A stretch of 64,000 nucleotides of DNA from Himantopus leucocephalus (lineage: Eukaryota; Chordata; Aves; Charadriiformes; Recurvirostridae). The stretch is from positions 21,494,822 to 21,558,821 of the forward strand of contig RSEF01000004.1 in the NCBI GenBank assembly GCA_003993805.1, given 5' to 3'. Of the stretch, positions 20,101 to 30,600 are shown piece after piece. The position numbers and the translations under genes are program-made. A model generated the notes under the pieces. It was not told the DNA's origin, did no database searches, and saw only the letters and a program-made list of their open reading frames with translations. How positions within the stretch are numbered: position 1 is the stretch's first letter; each line of letters starts with the position of its first letter.

Positions 20101-23100
20101 CCTTTGGTTACGAAAGTACAGCTATGGAATCTTTCAAAAATAAAAATGCTGTTTAGAGATTTATCAGCATTATGTCTCAGTGGTTCAGGCAGCTCCATGT
20201 TATAGGTATTTCACTTCCTCACCGTATGTGCCAGAGAAAGCTACAGATAGTAATGCATGTGTTAATATTTTTAACAGGCCTCTCTCTTATTTTCTTCATA
20301 GCAAATTGTACAGAAATAAATTTAATCGGTGCATAAACCAAAAAGGAAAACAGTGCTTTTTTTGAAAAAGTCAGTTTAGGGATAAATAAATTTCCCAGTC
20401 AGAAGCTTCCTGTAGTGATTAGTCAAATACTTTCTATAATGCATGAGAAGTAAATTATAATCTATTTGTGATTAGTTATATTGATTCATTGAGAATTCGC
20501 TGTTCGGGAGTTTGAGTGAACTGATCACAGTGCCCAACCATTTGTTTGTGAAAACCTGCTTTCTTAGAATTACTGAGAGATGTAGAAAAAATCCTTAGAC
20601 TTGCTAATGGATCTAACGAGGTATTTGCAGTTACTGTTTTGAGCCAAATGCAACTTCTGGTGAAATCAGTGGGAGACACATGCAAGGACAGGTTACATAC
20701 ATGAAAAGCCAAGACATCCTTCCTAGGCAGAGCTCATCACCTTGGTTATGTTATATTGCCTGACTATATTCACTTGGTCTTAAAAACACACTTTATCTTC
20801 CTTGTCAGGAGAAATGAAGAACATGAAAACCTGCAAATCTTAATGTTAGTTTTGATTCCCATCTATTCCTTGGCATGTTGTTGTCCTCCATCCAACAGAG
20901 GAGGATCAAAGCCATTTTGCAGCATAGGGAAGCAGCAGAGAAAGCCAAGTTGATGGCATACACTTTGTAAAGTGAAAATTATTGCATTAATTTCTTTATA
21001 ACCTATTTCTTAAATGTTGACTTGAGAGACCGTTACCTATTGGGATCATGGGTTTTGTCTCAAAAAGTTTGAAGGCAAAAGAAGTACAGTTTCCAAATGA
21101 AACTGATGAGATCCTCCTTTAAACAGAAAGTGTATATGTGGAAACTTTCTTGGAAAACATCCCCAGGTATGAAAATGCTACTGTATAAGATCTACTATGG
21201 GTACAGATAGCCATTTCTTAGAGTTGCATTAATAGGGTTTTTCCCACTAAAAATATTGCTGTGCTGAATTTTTACCATGTGTTAATGTGGGTCTGTTGTA
21301 GAAGATAGTTGATTTTAAGATATTTAGCTGTTATGTTAGTGGCCTCATCTATATTACTAACACTTGTCCAAGCACTACTGTAGACCCCCAAGCGTTCAAT
21401 GTATGCCTCGGCATATTGCTAAGCTGTTGAATTGTCAGATTTGACACACAGTGGTGGCGGTAGGTGGAGAAGGCTGACGTTCGGAAGGGCTTCTGGGACT
21501 TCTAGCAGAATGACTAAGTGTTGTACAAGGTATCTCCAGTGCAGGCAAGGTTTAGGTTTAACCTTTCCTATTACACTCCTGACTCATCACACCCAATACA
21601 GCAGTGGGTTAGTTCAGGAGGTGAATGACAGGCAGCTCGAATGCCTGTACATCCGGGGTGGAGTGGACATCTAAGCTGTGGGACCAGTTTGTCAAACACA
21701 TACTATTATGGCTGTGATTTCAGTGTCTGCGATCATTCGCCTGGCATAATCCCAGTTTCCTTTTTAGCATCAGAACTTGTGTGCTGTTTGAAAAATAATT
21801 TTTCTGTGTAATTTGTTCTTCTAGTGGACTGAACTTAAGATGATTGCTAAATACTCATGTTAGACAAACCAGGTAATTCATATCAAGTACCACTTAACAT
21901 ATTTGCATTTGAGAGAGGTAAGCGTTATGGTAATTAAACGCATGTGCAATAGCAAAATAATTCCTTGGCTTTTTCCATAAAAAGCTTCGAAATGAGAAGT
22001 GTCACTTGGGGATGCACTGTTCAATACCTTTCCAGCAGCTGATCTATGCTAGGAGAGTTGCTGATACCTGTGAGATACACTGCTTATACACAAAATTAAT
22101 TCCAAAATACGCAGTCATCAAATACACTGAATAATATTCATGAGCTGATTGCATGCTGTGTGAATTTGTAGTAACAGGGTTCTTTATTTCATTCAAGCAT
22201 TTCCAGTGTGTGTAGAAAGGAACTGTAAGATCCACATAAAAATAAACTTCACTGTAATAGTTTAGAGAAAGTATACGTGCTTAAATGTGTATGCAGACAC
22301 TGTGTAATACATAACGTATTGGTCTTTTGACCCACACATCCCACTGAACAATAGCATTGTGACAGGCGATTTTAGCCAGTGTTCCTGGTAAGCTTATGGT
22401 GAGTGGATACACAGCATATGTCAAGCGTCAGGTATGCTTCTTCATAGAGCAGAGAAACAGGCTATTTTCTATCCCATTCTCTTAAAGAGTTAGCAAAGCA
22501 AACCAGTTACAGGAAACTAAGGCATTCGGTACTGTTTGCAAACATCTGAAAATGCTTAACTCTGATGAATTGTATGTTTTTCTTAATTGGCTTACACTTC
22601 CTGGTTTTTACAGTTTTTCCTGTAAATCTGCTCTCTTCTGAAGTATTCCTGTAAGCATTTTAACAAAATAGCTATCTTGCATTACAGAATTTTTTTAGAT
22701 TGAATTCAGTTTCGTAGTTCTGTCAGCTTCTTCAGAGGTGAGAAAAAGGCTGCTTCTGGCTCTGAGGTGGTTCTGTTTTAAGCGTTGATACCCGCTCCCG
22801 TGAAAGAAGCCACCAAATTGGGGGACATTGATAGGATTTCCCTGGTGGTTTTGGGGTAAAGTTCCTATATTTCTGCTTCAGATTCTCCAGGCACATAGTT
22901 TCCTCTGCTTCTGCTTCATATTCTCCATTGCACATGTAGTTTGATACATGTGCAGTATGGTTGGCATATCTGGGTTGTGTCACATGTACGTGTGTAGAGA
23001 ACTTGCACAAACATGCGATGTGCGCTGAGCCCTGGATGAGCCACCAATGCAGCAAGCGCGCAGGAGAGCCACCTCACCCAGGAAGAGCTTGGCTTACCAA

Positions 23101-24179
23101 ATGTGTTCTCCAGTCTCGAGAAGGCTTCAAGTTTTGTGTGTGCTTTGTGCTATTTACGCATTGGACATTGCTGTGAATTAATTGCATCTGGTGAATGTAC
23201 TGCCCTGCTTCTGAGTGACAGCGTACGCAGAAATCGCAGACAAGCCTTCTAATTCTTTATATTCCCTTTGAATAACATGTCTAGGTGCGGGGCAGGGGGC
23301 GGAGAAGAGCAGCATCTAGGAAAGTCTGGACAGTACGACTGTTTTCACAGTGATTTCTCTTAGTGCAGATAACTTCAGAGTTGCAGAAATACCACAATTT
23401 GCACAACCCCAGCAGCACAGAAGGACTAATCCACCTACCTGTCTGCCTCTCATGAGGCAGGCTCTGCTAGCTGAACTTTGCGCACTCAGCTATCGATTTT
23501 CTTTCCATATGCTAGTCCTCAGTATAAAAAGAAGTGATGAATTAGGGCATCTTTGTCTCAGAACTCATGCTTCCAACATTTTAATTTTGATAAGAAAGAG
23601 CAACTGATACAGTCCTGAAGCACAGAAAAAAAAATTTATTATAGATTCCATTAGAGATGCATTGCTTTTCTGTAAATGGAGGCTTTTTTCCCCTAATTGT
23701 TTGGCGTTTTTTTAATAGTCTGATCCTAAAGACATTGATATTTGCCAGTATATTTCACTGTTAATCTGCCATTTGTAGTCAAACACTTGCTCAAACAGAA
23801 AAACCCACGTGCCGTCATGGGTACCATTGTCACAGTGGGTTTCACATGCGAGTGGGTGAAACGGTGGCTGTGTGTTTTCAGCGTTGGTGTATTTGTCATC
23901 ACTTTACCTGCTTGTTAAATGTTTAAGACCACATAGTTACGGGCTTTTAATTCTTTTATAATCTGCTTGGGAGCAGCTTTATTATACCGTCTTGGCCTTT
24001 GGCAATCTTAACAGTTGCAGGCTGGGAAGCATCTGGGTAGCGCACAGTGAGTTTATTTTGCACAGCGGCGCCGGCAGCAAATCTAGGCTGTCCTCCACGG
24101 GTAAAGACAGAAACCATGACAATTTTCAGAGCTTTTTACAAAACTAGTTCTTCCCGGAACTTTTTAATACTACGGGGAG
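17110..24179. other. Intergenic, right part, upstream of IDS
   Basis: No recognised gene. It holds one hAT-like MITE (18.2-18.4 kb). The longest open frame (17808-18338, 176 codons) ends in that element and matches no family I know. Regulatory sequence for IDS may be present but I cannot point to it. Confidence 0.55.
18187..18382. mobile_element. hAT-Charlie-like non-autonomous DNA transposon remnant
   Basis: The left end TGGTTCTCAAG, T-rich stretch and CTGGTGGACC resemble the terminal pattern of Charlie-type hAT elements (CAGTGGTTCTCAA...). The right end TTTGGAAACTACTGG resembles the complement of the same terminus. Length about 196 bases, with no transposase. Diverged, so the ends are approximate. 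A library comparison is needed to name it. Confidence 0.45.
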
Positions 24180-24660
24180 GGGACAATGCGCAGCTTTGCT
24201 GCGCCACCCTGTGGGCGCGGGGGGCAATGGCGCCCTCCCGGCGGCGCAGCGGGTGGGAGCGGGGAGGGTTAACGCCCGGCGGTGGGCCCGGCACCGGCGG
24301 TGGGCCCGCCCCGGGGAGGGCCTGAAGCCGGCCTGCCTCCCCGCCGCCTCCGGGGGAGATGGCGGCGGCCGCTTGGCTCTGCCTCTGCCTGCTGGCGCTT
24401 CCCCGCCGCGCCTTCGCCCCGGCGGCGGCGGGGCCCGGAGGTGCGGCGGGGCTCGTTCTGCCGGGCGGCGGGGCGGGGGGGGAGGAAGGGAGGGCCGGGC
24501 CGGTGGCGGGGCGTCCCGGCCCCGGGTTTGCGGGGAGGCGGCCGCGGGTGTCCGCCGGTGGAGCCGCGCAGGGCGCGGGCGAAGCCCCCTCTGCCGCTCG
24601 GAGGGGCGCCGACTCGCAGCGCCCTCGGCTGTTGGCGCTGTTTGAACCGTAGCGCAGCGT
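24180..24660. promoter_or_regulatory. CpG island, IDS promoter and exon 1
   Basis: Abrupt GC- and CpG-rich block around the IDS start codon, with GC boxes such as CCCGCCCCGGGG just upstream of it and no evident TATA box. Two near-identical copies of CGGCGGTGGGCCCG lie about 80-45 bases before the ATG. Expected of a widely expressed lysosomal enzyme gene. Confidence 0.85.
24359..24440 (+). CDS. IDS: IDS exon 1 (coding part)
   Basis: 82 nt, 27 codons plus one base, then donor GTGCGG. It encodes the signal peptide and a Pro/Ala/Gly-rich linker. The start is fixed by an in-frame TGA at 24323-24325 with no ATG between, and by a good context (G at -3 and +4). Human exon 1 is 21 nt longer but has the same phase. 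Confidence 0.93.
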
Positions 24661-27600
24661 GCCGCCTTACCAGCGCGTTTTAAAAGTGTATACATGTGTA
24701 CGTAATTTTCAAAAAATGTTTTCTTTTCGCCTGTTTGGAGCAGGACTATGTAGCATAACAGCGTCCGAGCTTCAGCTGCGGCTCAACACCCCTCTCAAAG
24801 CTTGTAGGCTGTAGAATTCAGTAGTAGGTAGAACTAAAAAACCTCTGTACTTCACACCACCTTTCTGGAGCCATCTGAAGGAAATACCAGGGGAGGAAGC
24901 AATGACATAGGAAGGGAAGTGAAAACACTGTAGTTGTGTCTAGGCCAAGTAAAAGTTCCTACATGTTGAAGGAATTAATCCCACTATTCCATTTCCCATT
25001 TCCTTACAGTCTTGCTGATTTTATTTATTTTACTTTTTTTCTTAAGTACACTTCAGGGTTAAAAACTGATAAAGAAATATGCATAAAGTAGCTTTTATTT
25101 ACTGGAGCTCAAGTTAATATATTCCTATTCTGTTTCTTCACAGATGGCATGAATGTCCTGTTTATAGTTGTGGATGATCTGCGTCCTGTTTTGGGCTGTT
25201 ATGGAGATAAGCTTGTGAAATCTCCAAACATTGATCAACTTGCTTCTCAAAGTGTTGTGTTCAGCAATGCGTATGCACAGGTGAGATAAATACCTTAATA
25301 AAAAATGTTTTCTCTGTGCGAAATAATTACTGGTTTTAGCACACTAGGTGTTAGGCAGACCACGGGAAAAAGCAAGTACTTATGAACCTTAAGTATTTCC
25401 TGTAGAAAATAAATGGTTGGGCTGAACTGTACTATATGAACCTGTCTTAACTAAGGTGAGAAAAAGGAAAATGGGGCATTTGAATGCTGATATTTGTGTA
25501 GCCCTTGGAGGAGTGTGATGTCACTCAAAACATTGTCACTGTTAGCAGCAAAATTAGGAATTTTTTTTGGTACTGTTTACAAAAGATTGGTTTTAACTTT
25601 TTCTTTTGAGGAAAACTATTCTATAGACTTGACCTTCTGTGAAGGGGCAGCTTGTGTGGTAAGCATCACTCTTAAATACAGGACTCAAAATCTCACTAAT
25701 TGCTTTTTACTTATATAGTTTGCACAGGATGCCTACGTTCCCAAGTTAGTGTCTGCTGAGAAATGAGAAGTTTGAGTCTAATTCTGACTAGGAATTAGGA
25801 TTTTAAAGCTCTTGCCAATCCAAGACAGAATTGGTGAGGCCTTTGGACCGTAACCTGGACCTTCCATATGTTTCTCCTTTTCATTATTCTTAAGGCAGTC
25901 CAGATCAACCAGACTTCGGGCTTTTGTCAGCACAGTCCATCTGCCACTTCTGTTTAATTCTGTGTGAGTGTGAGCTACTAGGTTTCAAAAGCACTGTTTT
26001 TAATGCAACCTGACTTTTTTTCTTTTTTTTCTTTTGTGCTACTAGCTGCATAACGAAAGCTTTTAGTGCTTAGGAATTGGTTATTTGAGGAAAAATTATA
26101 GATAGGTAAATGTATATCTTGCTTAAAGCTTGCAGTTGGGAATTGACATTCTTAATAAGGATGCTGTTTGTTCCAGCTTGAAGTGGTATGAAACACTTCC
26201 ACTGCAGTTCCTGAGCCTTTGGATGTTTTGCTCAGCTACACCTAAGTCAGTTTGTACATGTGTGTCCTGGTTTGAGGTTTTGCTTTTTCTTTTGAATTGA
26301 TTCTCTTTTTGGCTGTCTCTCTCCTCAGCAAGCTGTGTGTGCTCCCAGTAGAGTGTCATTTCTTACTGGACGCAGACCCGATACTACCCGACTGTATGAC
26401 TTCTACTCCTACTGGAGAGTACATGCAGGAAACTATTCCACGATGCCCCAGTATTTCAAGGAAAACGGCTACGTGACCCTATCTGTGGGGAAAGTTTTTC
26501 ATCCTGGTATGGTTTGATTGTCATCTGCTTAACATACACATGCTTAACGTGTATATTCTCACAAACAGACTTTACGTATGAGTATCAACTGTGTGATTCT
26601 CGTGTATGTTGACTACCTAAATCATAATCATGAGCCAGATTGTACAGTGGTTATAGTTGTCTTTAAATCTTAATTTTAAATCTTAAGGCATTAGAAATGA
26701 ATATATTACATGACTTATCTAATGAATATTTTCACACCTTGTCTAGGGATTGTGGGAATAAATGTCTAACATTCTAAAAATATGTCTAGAAGTTAGGTAT
26801 CTGCTGAAGATGAAATTACTGAACAGCTTCATTGTCTTAGTTCTGCATGTACAGATTTCATGTTTCATAATAGGCTGTCTGTCTGGATCAGGAGGTAAAG
26901 AGTGTATGACTAATACTACCAATTGAACAGGAAATTAGTTCATGAGTTAAAAAGCAGGAACACTACTGACTTGAAAAATACTGTAATACTGACCCTCTTT
27001 TTGGCAGTTCTTTACCCCAGAACTAAACTTGTGTGGATATATGAACTTTCAGTCAATACTAAAGCTAATTAAGGATGTACTTGAAGACTGTTATTAATCC
27101 TGTTTTTTTGGTGGGTTTTTTGTTGCTGCTCCCTGAAGTAAGGTTCTGCAAGAGGCTTGAGTCTCCCTTGCCAGTAAAAGCTGTATTTCAGGGAAAAATG
27201 TCTGTCTTAAACTTTTTGACTTTTATTTCTTGGTTTTCTCTTTCTCAGTTGTCAAAGATCATTTGAAATGTTTCTAATTTAGCATATTTAATAAAAAAAA
27301 AAAGAAAACAAGTTAAACTTGCAGTTGACCTGTTCCTGGTTCAGTGAACTATTAGAGCATTTCTAATGTCTTTACCCTTTTCAGGGGTTTCATCCAATTA
27401 CAATGATGACTATCCATACAGTTGGTCCATTCCACCCTTTCATCCTTCAACTGAAAAGTATGAAAATGATAAGGTAAGTGTGATTTGTGGGACCCTAACA
27501 AAGAAAGGCTTTCAGGATATAACCAAGTTCCTTGTGTCAAGCACAGACTATACTCTGTGGTTTTTGAGACTGTAACCTTGTGCAGGGAAACAACTAGCCA

Positions 27601-30600
27601 GTTTGATATTCTGTTTCTTAGTCTTCCAAAAGAAGGCCTGTGTGTCATGTTCATTCATGTGCCCATCCTGCATTTTAAGTATTTGTAAATTACTATTTGG
27701 AAACTTAAGTTACTGAGATCTAAAAGTACTTGCAAGAAAGAGTGATCTTAATTTGTGTCTAGGTCATGAATACCTTTATCTGAAAACTGCAGTTGTCAAC
27801 TTTCACACTAATCTTGCTCTGCTTAGTAAGTGACAGAGCTTTGGCAATAGGCTTCGTGAACTTAATTCAATACAGAGCTCAGGGCTGAGTGGGTGGAGGT
27901 CATAATTAAAATAATAGTTAAATAATCTGAAACTTTATCATTTGATTCAGTTTTCTAGAATGTTCATTACTCTTAAGTGTGGCCAAAAGAATCTGGTTTA
28001 CATTTATGCAAACATTGTGATAGCATCATGTGCTGGAGTCACTACACTACACTACACTGGAGCTAGGAGCTCCAGCCATGAGAATGTAGACAGTCTTGAT
28101 GATGCTTTGTTCTTGCCTTTACTGCTGAAAAAGACTGGGTTTAGCAACAAAAGTATTTGCATCCATAACATACTTTTCTTTATGTTCATTTAGCAACTCT
28201 CCCAAACACCCTGCTGAGGCTGCCTTTCCCAGGGAACTGTTTAGTCTAATTTATCTTTCTTCACTGATTATACATCAGCCACTGCTGGCATTTGCTCAGA
28301 AACTAAGTAGCTTCCAGGCAGCTTTCTGTGAGCTCTTGGGATCAGAAGGAGTAAAAATGCATGTATATAGTGTGACCAAATTCTGCCTTCTTGCCAATAG
28401 GTCAGAGATTCTATTCATAGAAGCGGTGTGTGTTCCCGTATGACTACGTTTAATCTTCTGCCCAGCTTTAGAGAGGATTCTGCTTTTCCATAGACATGGA
28501 AGTTGCATTCTTCAACTTCTGAAGCTGTCTGCTCGGTCATCAACGTACTTGACACCCTTAATGTTCATAGAAGTTGTGAAATTCCTTTTCATATCCAATC
28601 TGCAGTCTTTTCGTGGTAAAAGGATTGAGAAACAAATTGGTTTGAACGTTACGGAACAGAGGATTTCTTCTTTGCCTTTACAGAAGTTAAGTTACTTAAT
28701 TAAGTCNTTTTTTTTTTTTTTTTTTTCTTTTTTTTTAAGACCTGTAGGGGAAAAGATGGAAAACTTTATGCTAACTTGGTGTGCCCGGTGGATGTGACAG
28801 AAACGCCCAGTGGTACTCTGCCTGATATTCAGAGCACTGAAGAGGCCATACGCTTACTGAATGTTATGAAAGCCAACAAGCAAAAATTCTTCCTGGCTGT
28901 TGGTTACCACAAACCACATATCCCACTGAGGTACCCGCAGGTGAGGAAACTGGAGCCTGCAGCAAAAGGAACTTAGATGAACGTTTGCTTTTGCTTTTCA
29001 AAACTGTTTCCACAAATGCTTTATTGCTAATGTTTCTGGAAAGCAAGCTGAAAACCAGCCTTGGTTTGATGTAACTTTAGCAGTTGCCTGTGTTGCCTTT
29101 CAGAATGTTTAATGAGAATGAGTTGTGACCACTCAGCCGAAAGCCAGGCTTCTACCACCATAGTAGTGACTGCTATTGCATGGAGATAGTGTTCAGCTTG
29201 ATGGAGTATGAGATAATGAGGCCTTACGAGGTTTTGTACACCATTCCCTGTCTGAGTGGGTGGCAAAACTCCTACTCATTTCAGAGGAAGTGATGTTGGA
29301 CCTTTTATTTCGGTGTTGCTTTGAGATGCAGGAGGCTTAATAACTCAGTATTTTTCAGGAATTGATTGCGGCTGACTAGTATAGTATTGCTACCTTTTGC
29401 ATTCTGGGGGAGGGGATAGTGGAGCCTCGTAAACTGTAAGAGTAGTAAAGAGTCACGCAGGGGGAAATGGCTGCTACTTTACAACACCAGACCTTAGAGG
29501 CAAGGGCAATCTTTATGTCTGTTTGTATTGTAAAGGAATTTCTCAAGTTGTACCCCTTGGAAAACATCACGTTAGCCCCGGATCCCTGGGTGCCTGAGAA
29601 GCTGCCTTCTGTGGCGTACAACCCCTGGACGGATATCAGACAGAGGGATGATGTGAAAGCATTAAATGTTAGTTTCCCTTATGGACCACTTCCAGATGAC
29701 TTCCAGGTAAGCTGTCAGTACAGTACACTGAAGTCAAACTGCCTTAACTTGTTCAAATGGTTGAGAGCAGTCGGCTGCTCTTAGATGTTCCCAGGTATTC
29801 AGCAACTGACAGTTTGCAAATCCCGTGCCTTGCATACTGTCACCTCTGGCTTTGTAAGCAAACCTTCACTGTAACTGCAGTCAGGCTAGTGAGGGCGGAG
29901 AGGAAGATAACAGCCGTCAACTAGTGATAGTAGTATGTGCTCCTGGTTTGTATATAAGGGAATATATGTAGCAGCTGCCAATGTTGTGCTTGTTTTCATT
30001 ATCTGAATCTGTTTATCTGTTTCAAGTCACTCTCAGTGTATCTTCTTTTGCAAGATTTTCATTGACTTTCCAGTGCTTATGCCAAAATAAGGTGCACTGG
30101 CTGGACCCTGAGAGAAGCAGAACTGGTTTGCAGCATCTTGCTTGAAATAGCAAGCTTGAATCGATAGAATTTTCTAACTGCCCCTCTCTCTTTACCTTTT
30201 CTGGGACATTAAACGTGCTACAGACACTTAAAAAATAAAGCTTTACAGGTAAAATCCTTTCATTCCTCTACTTACACAGCCACCCACTGGTTCTCCTGTG
30301 TGTGTGCCTGGGGAAAAGCGAACTTTTTTTTCCTCTCCCCTGTTTTCTTAACTTGCAGCGGCAGATTCGTCAGAGCTATTATGCAGCAGTTTCTTACCTG
30401 GATATGCAAGTTGGCCTGCTCTTGAATGCTTTGGATGATGTAGGACTCTCAAATAGAACAATAGTAGTTTTTACTGCTGATCATGGTAAGCATTTAAGCC
30501 TTTCTCCACTGTTAATAATTTAATTGTGCAACTCAGTGCTGGTATATTAATCAAGTGTGTGTTTATATAAGGTACAGCAGAGCTACCATAGCTTGTATAT

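Noticed and set aside
22732..23055. Minus-strand ORF with ENLKQKY and WWLLSRERVSTLK, faintly like the end of EOLA1, a neighbour of IDS in human.
   Set aside because: Only a few short words agree, the spacing is wrong and no ASCH-domain N-terminus is present. Likely chance.
24144..24695. Long minus-strand and alternative plus-strand ORFs over IDS exon 1, rich in Arg, Pro, Ala and Gly.
   Set aside because: Expected by chance in a CpG island; the IDS frame is the proven one.
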